64,000 bases of DNA, taken from the NCBI GenBank assembly GCA_021414025.1, contig JAIOPG010000006.1, positions 276,618-340,617 of the forward strand. The letters run 5' to 3'. Below, piece by piece: positions 34,488-42,312 of the stretch. Numbering within the stretch: position 1 is the first letter of the stretch; each line of letters starts with the position of its first letter. The translations under genes and the position numbers were made by a program. The DNA is from Planctomycetota bacterium. Its GTDB lineage: Bacteria; Planctomycetota; Phycisphaerae; Phycisphaerales; SM1A02. A model generated the notes under the pieces. That model was not told the DNA's origin, ran no database searches, and saw only the letters and a list, made by a program, of their open reading frames with translations.

Positions 34488-36289
34488 CGCCAGATCTCCG
34501 CGAGATGGGCTTCCCACATCGTTTGATAGGCGCGCTCAAGATTGCGGGTGAATCGTTCCGCGTCCATCAGCGGCGAATCCGCCAGCCGCCGGCGCAGACC
34601 CTTGCGCAGCGCCGCGAGTCTTGGCAAATCTCCCGCGAGCGTCGCAGCGATCTCGACGTACTCATCCCTGTTCTTGGCGACCAGCTCCGGCAGGCCAGTG
34701 TTCGTCAGCTGGCTCACGCCCACGCGCCCCGCGTGGCGGTCTCCGGCCAAAGTGATCACGGGCACGCCCATCCACAGGGCGTCGCACGTGGTGGTGGTGC
34801 CGTTGTAGGGAAAGGGATCCAGCGCGATGTCGATGGAGTTGTAGCGATCCAGATGCGCCCGCTGCGACTCGTCGGTGCCCATCAGCACCAGTCGCTCGCG
34901 GGCCACGCCATGCTTGGCGAACGCTTCGTGCACCACCGCCTGGATCGATTCCGAGTTCAGGCTGCGGTATTTCAAGGTCAGCCGCGACGCTGGAACGCGC
35001 TTGAGAATCCGCGCCCAGGTCTCGATGACATCGTGGTTCATCTTGATGAAGTAATTGAACGAGCCGAACATGATGGCGCCGGCCTTGAGCGCCGGCAGCG
35101 ATCCGACTTCGGGGGAATCGGCGGGGGGCTGAAAGCACGAGAAGCAATCAGGCAGGCGCATCAATTGCTCGGTGTGGAGCGCGTCGGCCGCGCCGGGGGG
35201 ATCGCACAGAGCGTCGGTGATGCGGTAGTCGATGTTGGTGAAGCCCGTCGTGTTGGGATAGCCGATCCAGGTCGCCTGCACCGGCGCCGGCTTGCGTGCG
35301 AACATCAGCAGGCTGTTCTGGTTGGTATGCCCCGCCAGGTCGACCAGCAGGTCGATGTCGTCATCGCGGATCTTCCGCGCGGCGTCGTGGTCGTTCATCC
35401 CACCGATGACGCACCAGTGCGGCGACAGGCTCTTGAGGCGCTGCGTCACCTCGTCCTCCACGGTGTCGTTGTAGTAGCAGAACACCTCGACGCGCGACGG
35501 GTCGTGGCGAGCCAGCACGGGCTCGATGAAGTGCGCGACGGAGTGCCGCCGGAAATCTCCCGAGACATAGCCGATGCGGAGCGGGCGCGGCGGGACATTC
35601 CTCGGCCGCGGAGCGAATCGCGCGATCGGCCGCTCCAGCAGGGCGCAGAGCTCGCGATGCGCCTTGAAGATGGCGGCACCATCCAGGCTGGGCACATAGT
35701 TCATGGTGGAAATCAAGTTCTGGATCAGGGTCTGCGACTCAGGTCGCAGTCGAACCGCCCGCTCGAGGCACTCGATCGCCTCGTCGAGCTGGCCGACATC
35801 CCTCAGCGCCAGGCCCAGGTTGTTGTGGGCCAGCGCGTGCTTGGGATTGATCTCGATCGCGCGGCGATAGGCGGCGATGGCCTCGGGATAGCGCTCGAGG
35901 TCGTCGTAGAGCTTGCCGATGTTGTAGTGCAGGTTGGCGGCGCCGGGAACCTTCGCCAAGCCGCGTCGCATCAGCTCCAGCGCCTCGTCGTATCGCTTCT
36001 CCTGATGCCGCAACACTCCCGTAAAAAAAAGTGCCTCGCCGTTCTCGGGATCCGCTTCGAGGACGAGTCTGTAGATCCGCTCGGCCCCTTCGCGGTCGCC
36101 GCCCTCATGGAGATCCTGGGCCAGCGATATCGCCTCCGCCGGAGAAAGTTTCTGAGCCGGCGTTCCGTCCGCGGCCGCAATGGTGACCGCGCCTCCGCGA
36201 CCCGCCGGAGCTCCGGGTCGATGGCAGCAGTTCTTCGCCTTGCGCCCGCTTCCGCACGGACAGGGATCGTTGGGGCTCGGACTGTGCAT
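34484..36289 (-). CDS. SEC-C/TPR/SPINDLY-type GT41 O-glycosyltransferase, copy K
   Basis: First gene of the five-gene operon; 601 residues. SEC-C at 9-22 (Cys10, 12, 21, 22) after MHSPSPNDP, where the other copies have a Gly/Asn-Arg before NDP. TPRs about 45-205. The catalytic domain from about 237 has DFRRHSVAHFIEP, GHTNQNSL, FGSFNYFIKMNHD (shared in part with copy H) and FPYNGTTTTCDALWMG. A good TATACT box lies ten bases before the ATG at 36289 without a Shine-Dalgarno site, so transcription of the five-gene operon probably begins here. Confidence 0.92.
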   Translation of the reverse strand: MHSPSPNDPCPCGSGRKAKNCCHRPGAPAGRGGAVTIAAADGTPAQKLSPAEAISLAQDLHEGGDREGAERIYRLVLEADPENGEALFFTGVLRHQEKRYDEALELMRRGLAKVPGAANLHYNIGKLYDDLERYPEAIAAYRRAIEINPKHALAHNNLGLALRDVGQLDEAIECLERAVRLRPESQTLIQNLISTMNYVPSLDGAAIFKAHRELCALLERPIARFAPRPRNVPPRPLRIGYVSGDFRRHSVAHFIEPVLARHDPSRVEVFCYYNDTVEDEVTQRLKSLSPHWCVIGGMNDHDAARKIRDDDIDLLVDLAGHTNQNSLLMFARKPAPVQATWIGYPNTTGFTNIDYRITDALCDPPGAADALHTEQLMRLPDCFSCFQPPADSPEVGSLPALKAGAIMFGSFNYFIKMNHDVIETWARILKRVPASRLTLKYRSLNSESIQAVVHEAFAKHGVARERLVLMGTDESQRAHLDRYNSIDIALDPFPYNGTTTTCDALWMGVPVITLAGDRHAGRVGVSQLTNTGLPELVAKNRDEYVEIAATLAGDLPRLAALRKGLRRRLADSPLMDAERFTRNLERAYQTMWEAHLAEIWR

Positions 36290-36299
36290 GCCGGGGGAA

Positions 36300-36305
36300 A
36301 GTATA
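36300..36305 (-). promoter_or_regulatory. -10 box of the five-gene SPINDLY operon
   Basis: TATACT (five of six bases of the TATAAT consensus) ends ten bases before the copy K ATG. No convincing -35 was found at 16-18 bases. The 60-base gap to the NDH-2 stop has no obvious terminator, so read-through from that gene is possible. Confidence 0.5.
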
Positions 36306-36349
36306 GATCGGAAGCCGCGCCGGACTTTCCGAACGCGACGCCCCGCGGC

Positions 36350-37765
36350 TCACATGCGCTTCAAAAGCTCGGCCACGGCGCGGCGCCGCTCCTCGGGGGA
36401 ATTGCCCGCGTCGCCTCCGACGGGATCGACGACCTGCGATGGCGGATTGCCGCTGATGATCCGCGAGCCCTTGCTGTAGGTGAGGTAGGAGAACGCCCAC
36501 GAGAGAAAGACCAGGATGCGGTTGTGAAAGCCCACCAGCGAGACCAGATGGATGAAGAGCCATAGCAGCCACGCGGGGAGTCCGTGGAATTTCATTCCGG
36601 CGAGCTCCGCGACCGCCTTGGCACGGCCGATGGTGGCCATCGTTCCCAGATCGCGGTAGCGGAAAGCGCCGCGTGACGGACCTACGGCGCTGCTGCTCGA
36701 AGTCTTCCCTCGCTTGACGGCGTCGGCAGCCTTCTTCCGGGCGATCGCCTCGCGCTTGATGATGCCGGCGACGAAGCTGCCCATCTGCATCGCTCCCTGG
36801 GCTACGCCGGGCACCGGCTTGCCGCTCTTGGCGCAGCGGATCGCCGCCATGTCTCCGATCACGAAAACTTCCGGGCTTCCCTTCACCGAGCAATCCGGCG
36901 CCACCTTTACGCGGCCGCTGGAATCCAGCTCGGCGCCGAGCGTGGCACCGAGCGCGCTGGCCTTCACGCCCGCCGACCACACCACGGTGTTGGCCTGGAT
37001 GCGCTCGCCGTCGATCTCCACGCCGTCGGCGAAGACGTTGTTGACCTTCTGCTTCAGGCGCACCTCCACGCCGATGTCGATCAGCGCCTTCAGCGCGGAC
37101 TCCGAGGAAGCCTCGCTCATGTTGGCGAGCAGCCGCGGACCCGCCTCCACCAGAATCACCCGGGCGCTCGCCGCGTCGAAGCGGCGGAAGTCCCTCGAGA
37201 TGGAATCCACGCCGAGCTCCTTGATGGCGCCGGAAAGCTCCACGCCGGTGGCTCCGCCTCCGACCACCACGAAGGTGAGGTGCGCCTGCAGGGCGTCGGG
37301 ATCGGTCTCCGCCTCCGCGTCCTCGAAGGCGCGGAGAATTCGGCTGCGGATCGCGCCGGCATCCTCGAGCGATTTCATGCCCGGCGCGAAGGCTTCCCAC
37401 TCGTCGCGGCCGAAGTAGCTGGAGCTGGCTCCCGCGGCCAGCACGAGATAGTCATAGGGGGCGGCCGTGCCGTTGGCGAAGAGCACCCGGCGCCCGGCGC
37501 GGTCGACGCTCTGGACCTCGTCATTGAAGACGTAGGCATTCTCCTGGCCGCGGAAGATGCGCCGGATGGGAAACGCGATGTTCGAGGAGGGCAGCACCGA
37601 GGTCGCCACCTGGTAGAGCAGCGGCTGGAAGAGGTGGTGGTTCTTCTTGTCGATGAGCACGACGTTCACGGGCGCCCGTGCCAGCGATTGAACCACCGCG
37701 ATTCCACCGAAACCGCCGCCGATGACGATCACCATTGGCGCATCAAGATCGGGCACGAAAACCAT
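36350..37765 (-). CDS. ndh: Type II NADH dehydrogenase (NDH-2)
   Basis: A 471-residue FAD-dependent, non-proton-pumping NADH:quinone oxidoreductase. FAD binding is shown by VIVIGGGFGGIAVVQSLA at the N-terminus and VFVIGDMAAI near residue 300; NADH binding by FVVVGGGATGVELSGAI. HHLFQPLLYQVAT is the family signature around the quinone site. Hydrophobic helices near the C-terminus (WLLWLFIHLVSLVGF) attach it to the membrane. The C-terminus is extended with a charged tail. An NADH:flavin reductase-like relative is the only alternative. Confidence 0.92.
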   Translation of the reverse strand: MVFVPDLDAPMVIVIGGGFGGIAVVQSLARAPVNVVLIDKKNHHLFQPLLYQVATSVLPSSNIAFPIRRIFRGQENAYVFNDEVQSVDRAGRRVLFANGTAAPYDYLVLAAGASSSYFGRDEWEAFAPGMKSLEDAGAIRSRILRAFEDAEAETDPDALQAHLTFVVVGGGATGVELSGAIKELGVDSISRDFRRFDAASARVILVEAGPRLLANMSEASSESALKALIDIGVEVRLKQKVNNVFADGVEIDGERIQANTVVWSAGVKASALGATLGAELDSSGRVKVAPDCSVKGSPEVFVIGDMAAIRCAKSGKPVPGVAQGAMQMGSFVAGIIKREAIARKKAADAVKRGKTSSSSAVGPSRGAFRYRDLGTMATIGRAKAVAELAGMKFHGLPAWLLWLFIHLVSLVGFHNRILVFLSWAFSYLTYSKGSRIISGNPPSQVVDPVGGDAGNSPEERRRAVAELLKRM

Positions 37766-37777
37766 GGTAGCCGCCCG

Positions 37778-37807
37778 AAAAGAAAACCCCGGAGCGGAAC
37801 TCCGGGG
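37778..37807 (-). terminator. Intrinsic terminator after the secreted protein gene 37845-38558
   Basis: Arms CCCCGGAG (37787-37794) and CTCCGGGG (37800-37807) pair perfectly around a five-base loop. On the minus strand they are followed by TTTTCTTTT. Confidence 0.85.
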
Positions 37808-37844
37808 TCGTGGTGCAATCTAAAAAGCCCGAGGCCTGCGAGAC

Positions 37845-38558
37845 TCAGATCCTTCGGCGCCGCGCCGCCAGTCCAACCAGTCCAAGCAGGGCCGCGGCAC
37901 TGGGAGCCGGCACGGCATAGATCTCCAGGAAGGCATCGTCAACGAAGCCGACACTCTCGACGCGATTGATGTCGGGAAGCGAAGCCTCGGAGAAGGCCAC
38001 CTGCATCAGGATCCAGCGCGTGTTGGCAGGAATGATCACATTGACCAAGGCGCCCTGCCACGTCCCCACGTTGCCGTCGAAGGTCGGCGCGGTGGCATCC
38101 AGCGGTCCGAAGATCGTGCCATAGCTGTTGCCCGTGAAATAGCTGATGTAGACGCCGCCAACCGCCGCCGGCGCGTTGGAGTTGAAATAGGCGTACGCCA
38201 CCAATTGGGCGTTTCCGGAGTCGATGAGCGCCCCATAGGACGAGACATCGATGACCTGGCCCGCCTGGGTGGTGCCGCCGCCATTCTTGGCCATGCGCAA
38301 TTGGTTGAAGCCGTTGAGCGGCGAGGACCCGCTGTCGAATCCGGTGATGGTGGAGGACTCCTGTCCCCACACGCCTTGATAGAGCGGGAAGTTGCCCAGC
38401 GTGTTGGTGAAGGTGTCCACTGCGTTGGTCTCGAAGCTGGGATCGGTCAGCAGATTCGCCGAGGCCTGCGACGCCAAAGCCATCGCCGCGAGGGTCGCCG
38501 AAATGCTCACGCCGAATCGGCAAAGAGACAGCGCGTCAGAAAGGGAATTGTTTTTCAA
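37845..38558 (-). CDS. Secreted PEP-CTERM-like protein
   Basis: A 237-residue exported protein. An N-terminal signal peptide (about 1-33, ending in ALASQASA) precedes a beta-rich region starting LLTDPSFETN, of the kind found in carbohydrate-binding or surface proteins of this group. The C-terminus is a sorting-type tail: VPAPSAAALLGLVGLAA then RRRRI. Such tails are thought to be cut by an exosortase-like system; no exosortase gene is in the window. I use the TTG at 38558, with GGAG about eight bases upstream, because it gives a normal signal peptide; the frame offers no suitable ATG. Confidence 0.75.
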   Translation of the reverse strand: MKNNSLSDALSLCRFGVSISATLAAMALASQASANLLTDPSFETNAVDTFTNTLGNFPLYQGVWGQESSTITGFDSGSSPLNGFNQLRMAKNGGGTTQAGQVIDVSSYGALIDSGNAQLVAYAYFNSNAPAAVGGVYISYFTGNSYGTIFGPLDATAPTFDGNVGTWQGALVNVIIPANTRWILMQVAFSEASLPDINRVESVGFVDDAFLEIYAVPAPSAAALLGLVGLAARRRRI

Positions 38559-38752
38559 ATCGGAACTCCAGGGTGTTGTGGGGGGCAAGGAAACGAGAGC
38601 GCCATATCGGCTAAGCGGCGCATCCTTGTCCACCGGCACAGAAGATTTGCTCCTCGGCCCCGCTGGACCCAACGCCTTGTTCCATCAAGAGATAGACAGG
38701 CCGCGAGTGGTCGTCCTCGAGCTTGAGGCGAAGAATCGCGATGTCGATCCTC

Positions 38753-38785
38753 AAAAAGAGTGGGACGAGCCTTTCGGCCCGTCCC
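38753..38785 (-). terminator. Intrinsic terminator after secreted paralogue 1
   Basis: GGGACG and CGTCCC plus an inner GCC/GGC (38762-38785, one mismatch) form the stem; a run of five T follows on the minus strand at 38757-38753. Confidence 0.75.
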
Positions 38786-38833
38786 CTCCAAACGAATGAA
38801 CGTCTCATTCGTGTTCCGATGAAGACGGTTTGC

Positions 38834-39526
38834 TCAATGTTGGCGCTGGCGCCGGGCCATGATTCCGCTCAACGCCACCAGACCAATGACGCCTGGAAGC
38901 GGCACGGGGACCATGCCATTGATCTCGATGCGCGTGGATCCCATGGACTCGGTCCAAGTCAGGCCGCCATTGAGGCTGAGCTCGGTGAACAGGTCGAAGT
39001 AGGACTGGATCCGGTAGAGCGGGCCGGAGTCGGATTGAAACATGATTTCATTCGTGTACTTTCCGAGCGACTTCTTTGTGGAACTCTCTCGGATCATGAT
39101 GGATTCAAAATCAGGCATGGATCCGGTCAGATGCAGCGACAGCATTTCAGAGTCGTAATACGTGGTGAAGATCCGGGAATTGAATCCCGTGAAGACATCG
39201 CTGAAGTCGCTGGACATGATTTGCCACGTCGGCATCTGAAACAGCGATCCGTTCACGCTGATGCTCGATGTGGTACGCCCGTCGCATTGGCCAAAGGAGC
39301 TCTCCCCTGGAAGCGGCGGGGCGTGTTCGGCGCCTGCCCAGTCAAAAGCAAGGTTGACAAGAATGTCCTGGGTGGGGCTGACGCGGTAATGGGCCGGCGC
39401 ATCAATCCGCTGGTACAGGCGGTCTCCGCCCAGGGCATATGGATTTGGAGAGACAAGCTCGGCTTGGGTGGCACCGACTGCGCAGGCCATGACGCATCCG
39501 CCGAGGGTGAGACAACGATTCCGCAT
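38834..39526 (-). CDS. Secreted PEP-CTERM-like tandem paralogue 1
   Basis: 230 residues: a signal peptide (about 1-22, ending GATQA), then PNPYALGGDRLYQR, the hallmark of this three-member set. Two copies of a short motif (SDVFTGFN and YFDLFTELSLNGGLTW) lie in the middle and near the end. The tail VPLPGVIGLVALSGIMARRQ is of the PEP-CTERM type, but has RRQRQH rather than RRRR. It is the most divergent of the three. Function unknown; cell-surface or extracellular location is inferred from the two sorting signals. Confidence 0.75.
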   Translation of the reverse strand: MRNRCLTLGGCVMACAVGATQAELVSPNPYALGGDRLYQRIDAPAHYRVSPTQDILVNLAFDWAGAEHAPPLPGESSFGQCDGRTTSSISVNGSLFQMPTWQIMSSDFSDVFTGFNSRIFTTYYDSEMLSLHLTGSMPDFESIMIRESSTKKSLGKYTNEIMFQSDSGPLYRIQSYFDLFTELSLNGGLTWTESMGSTRIEINGMVPVPLPGVIGLVALSGIMARRQRQH

Positions 39527-39848
39527 TGGGAACTTTCTTCAATTGTGCGGGGTCGAACGAAATTTCTAAGCTGAGCATCCGAAGGACGCAAATCGCTCAA
39601 GTCACACAATAACACTATGAAATCGAATAGCCAGACCTATTAAATATAATCATCACAATAAATAAAATGCGGCATAATTCATTTCACGGGCCTCATTCAT
39701 TTCACAGGCATAATTCATTGCGAGGCCCCGATCCATGCCCGTGAGGGCACCTTCCCACACAGAAGTGCTCGGGTGCCCTCCTCGGGCGGTCACGGGCAAC
39801 GCCGACTTGTGCGCCGATCCGCTCCAGGCAAATTCCAACTCCGCCTCC
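39527..39848. other. AT-rich intergenic stretch without a supported gene
   Basis: The segment from about 39590 to 39730 is clearly AT-richer than the surroundings and holds a short tandem repeat (39671-39723). Small frames here overlap the repeat and show no recognisable domain. Confidence 0.5.
39671..39723. repeat. Three 18-base imperfect tandem repeats
   Basis: CATAATTCATTTCACGGG (39671-39688), CCTCATTCATTTCACAGG (39689-39706) and CATAATTCATTGCGAGG (39707-39723) follow each other directly. The period of 18 keeps any reading frame intact. Confidence 0.75.
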
Positions 39849-39853
39849 ATCAA

Positions 39854-39886
39854 GAAAAGCGGGCGAGGGGTGTGAGCCCTCGCCCG
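39854..39886 (-). terminator. Intrinsic terminator after secreted paralogue 2
   Basis: GCGGGCGAGGG (39858-39868) pairs perfectly with CCCTCGCCCGC (39876-39886), an 11-base stem with a seven-base loop. TTTTCTT follows on the minus strand. Confidence 0.88.
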
Positions 39887-39914
39887 CGGTCATGGCGATC
39901 AAATGAAATTCAAA

Positions 39915-40613
39915 TCACATGCGGCGGCGACGCGCCGCAATGGCTCCGCTGAGTGCCAGCAGGCCGGCGACACCCGGCGCCGGCACGGTCGGACCGATGT
40001 CAAAGTGTCCGGCTCCATCGGCGGGAATCCAGGTCTGTCCGCCATCAAGGCTGAGCTCGGTGAAGACGTCGAAGAAGGAAGTGATGCGGAACTCCGAGTC
40101 AAAGGTCGGAAAGATCGGCGACTCGCGGATGGCGTACTTGCCGGTGGATTGCAGCGTGGGGCTCTCGCGGATCATCAAGGGACCGGTCGGTGTATTGACC
40201 TCGATGTTCAGAGCCAGCATTTCGGTGTCGTACAAGCGGGTCGATCCGTCGGCGCTGATCTCGGTGAAGACATCGAAGAAACTGCATTCCATCTGGCCGA
40301 ACACGGGCTCGCCCGGCGGCAGGCCGTTGTGGCTCTTGAGGACCGTGACATGACCCCGGCTTTCGCCGAATGAAACCGTGCCCGGTGGAGGCGCATCGTG
40401 TCTTGGGCCATCAAAATCCCAATCCACAAAGATGTCAAAGAAGCCGCCGGGAAGGTACGAGTCGGAAACTTGGAAGCGCATCGCCGCTCCCGTCTGGTGA
40501 TACGGGCGGTTGCCGCCCAGGGCGTAGGGATCCGAAGAGATGAAGTCCGCCTGCACGGCTCCGGCCGCGCAAGCAATCGCCAATCCAACCACGGAAAAAT
40601 TGAGTTTGTTCAA
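39915..40613 (-). CDS. Secreted PEP-CTERM-like tandem paralogue 2
   Basis: 232 residues. Signal peptide about 1-22 (MNKLNFSVVGLAIACAAG, cut after AVQA), then SDPYALGGNRPYHQTG. The motif FFDVFTE occurs twice (near residues 113 and 183), the second as SFFDVFTELSLDGGQTW. The tail is VPAPGVAGLLALSG then AARRRRM. The start is a TTG at 40613; no in-frame ATG gives a complete signal peptide, and the residues after it align with paralogue 3. It has its own terminator, so each paralogue is probably transcribed separately. Confidence 0.78.
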   Translation of the reverse strand: MNKLNFSVVGLAIACAAGAVQADFISSDPYALGGNRPYHQTGAAMRFQVSDSYLPGGFFDIFVDWDFDGPRHDAPPPGTVSFGESRGHVTVLKSHNGLPPGEPVFGQMECSFFDVFTEISADGSTRLYDTEMLALNIEVNTPTGPLMIRESPTLQSTGKYAIRESPIFPTFDSEFRITSFFDVFTELSLDGGQTWIPADGAGHFDIGPTVPAPGVAGLLALSGAIAARRRRM

Positions 40614-40774
40614 GGGGCATACCTATGGAATGAAGGGAACGGACGAAACTTACGAAGCCATGCGGTATAAGGGCGCATCGTGCTTCGGGAGCAGTTTGTC
40701 CCAACTGCGGCTTGAAGCAAGCGAATGTCGTGAAAAAATCTTCATTTCGAATAAATGCATTTTCGCCCGCAATC

Positions 40775-40800
40775 AAAAGAGCGGGGGCTCGAAAGCCCCC
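40775..40800 (-). terminator. Intrinsic terminator after secreted paralogue 3
   Basis: GGGGGCT (40783-40789) pairs with AGCCCCC (40794-40800) around a four-base loop; GCTCTTTT follows on the minus strand. Confidence 0.75.
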
Positions 40801-40834
40801 CAATGAAGAAGTGTCTTGGATGAAATGAACCGAA

Positions 40835-41557
40835 TCAGTGGCGACGACGCCGAGCGGCGAATGCGCCGCTCAACGCCAGGAAGCCGGAGACTCCCGGAGC
40901 CGGCACGGTCGGACCGACCAGCTCCACGTGCATCGCCGTGTCGGAGTCGGTCCACGTCTGGCCGCCATCCAGGCTGAGTTCGGTGAAGATGTCGAAGAAG
41001 GAATTGATCTGGAACAGCTGTGGATCGCCAGAATCCGCGAAGTCCTTGCGGATGTAGTTGCGGCGGAAGTAGGCCCCGTGCGCGCCGCGCACGGGCTTGC
41101 AGCGGAGCATGATGTCATGGTTGCTGCCGTCGCTGAGGGTCCCCGTCGCATGCAGGTCAAGCGACAACATCTCGGTGTCGAAATACTGGGTCTCGCCGTC
41201 GGGGCTCACGCCCGTGAAGACATCGACGAAACTGCTGTGCAGGGTTCCGAGCCAGGGTTCGCCGGGCGGAAGTCCGTTGAGACTGATGCGCAGCGAGACC
41301 GTACCGTCGCTTTCGCCATAGGAGGGCCCGGCGCCGGGGAGCGGCGGATCGTGCGGCGCCCCGCTCCAAGTGAAATCGCAATCGACAAAGACGTCGAAGA
41401 AGCTGTCAATGTGAAAGCGAGTGGGCCCGCCGGTCTGGTGGTACTGGCGATCGCCGCCGAGCGCGTAGGGATCCGGCGTGATGATGTCGGCATGGGCCAC
41501 TCCCGCCGCGCAGGCAAGGGCAAAGCCGGCAATGGAAAAACTCATGGAATTTTTCAT
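40835..41557 (-). CDS. Secreted PEP-CTERM-like tandem paralogue 3
   Basis: 240 residues. Signal peptide about 1-23 (MKNSMSFSIAGFALACAAG, cut after VAHA), then PDPYALGGDRQYHQTG. Repeated FFDVF/SFVDVFTG/SFFDIFTELSLDGGQTW motifs and the tail VPAPGVSGFLALSG then AARRRRH place it with paralogues 1 and 2. Compared with them it has an extra basic stretch (KPVRGAHGAYFRRNYIRKD) before the last motif. CAGGAT lies six bases before the ATG. Function unknown. Confidence 0.78.
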   Translation of the reverse strand: MKNSMSFSIAGFALACAAGVAHADIITPDPYALGGDRQYHQTGGPTRFHIDSFFDVFVDCDFTWSGAPHDPPLPGAGPSYGESDGTVSLRISLNGLPPGEPWLGTLHSSFVDVFTGVSPDGETQYFDTEMLSLDLHATGTLSDGSNHDIMLRCKPVRGAHGAYFRRNYIRKDFADSGDPQLFQINSFFDIFTELSLDGGQTWTDSDTAMHVELVGPTVPAPGVSGFLALSGAFAARRRRH

Positions 41558-41799
41558 GATGCCATCCTGGTGAATTGAGGGAACCCACGGCGAAACGTAA
41601 AAGCTTTGCGGTAGAAGGGCGCAAGACGCTTCGATGACAAGTTTACTCAGAGTCGGGCCGAGGCAAGGGAATTTCCTGAAAATTGGAAAAATTGTGCTGC
41701 AAAAACAGGGCTTTCGTGCGACGGGTGCCGGCCCACCCTCAAAGGCATCGTGGTTTCCCGCTCACCCGGCGGGGACGCGAAGGGCACCCGGATTCGCTT

Positions 41800-41805
41800 T
41801 ATATT
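41800..41805 (+). promoter_or_regulatory. -10 box of the VOC gene at 41813
   Basis: TATATT ends seven bases before the ATG, with no Shine-Dalgarno site. Confidence 0.4.
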
Positions 41806-41812
41806 CCGCGGC

Positions 41813-42274
41813 ATGCCGATCCGCGGGATCACCCCCATCCTGAACGTGAGCAGTGTCCCCAAGAGCCTGGAGTGGTTTGAATCGCTGGGGTGGCACCGCG
41901 GTTTCACCTGGGGCGACGATGGCATGATTCCCGGAGCGGCCAGCACAGATGCAAAGGGCGACGCCCATTTCGGCAGCGTCTGTGCCGGTGACGAGAAGAG
42001 CGAATCCCAGATCTTCCTCTGCTGCAGCGGCCAGGGTTCGCGCGGCACGATCATGCCCCGCTGGCCGGGAGACGATCAGACCGACGGCGTCTGGATGAGC
42101 TGGTGGATCGACTCGATCGAGTCGCTCGATGCTCTGCATGTCAAGGCCGTCGAGCTGGGTTACATTGTCACCATGCCGCCGACCGACGAACCGTGGGGCG
42201 TCCGCGAGTTCCATCTTCGGCATCCCGACGGGCACATGTTTCGGGTTTCATCCTTCCGTCCTTCGGGAAAATAG
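41813..42274 (+). CDS. VOC superfamily (glyoxalase/bleomycin resistance-like) protein
   Basis: A 153-residue single-module VOC protein: the first beta-alpha unit ITPILNVSSVPKSLEWFESLGW and the last EPWGVREFHLRHPDGHMFRV with the metal-ligand-type Glu near the end. Members bind metals or small ligands and include lyases, dioxygenases and antibiotic-binding proteins; the substrate is not predictable here. The ATG at 41813 is preferred to upstream codons because the first strand follows at once. Confidence 0.85.
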   Translation: MPIRGITPILNVSSVPKSLEWFESLGWHRGFTWGDDGMIPGAASTDAKGDAHFGSVCAGDEKSESQIFLCCSGQGSRGTIMPRWPGDDQTDGVWMSWWIDSIESLDALHVKAVELGYIVTMPPTDEPWGVREFHLRHPDGHMFRVSSFRPSGK

Positions 42275-42312
42275 TCCGGGATTCGCGCACACGCTCTTAC
42301 AAGGAGAGTCAC

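Noticed and set aside
16929..36289. Repeated DNA as an insertion-sequence or transposon array
   Set aside because: The similarity is confined to coding sequence of diverged paralogues; no terminal repeats, target duplications or transposase were seen.
39653..39902. Two small minus-strand frames
   Set aside because: They overlap an intrinsic terminator and a tandem repeat and have no recognisable domain or ribosome binding site.
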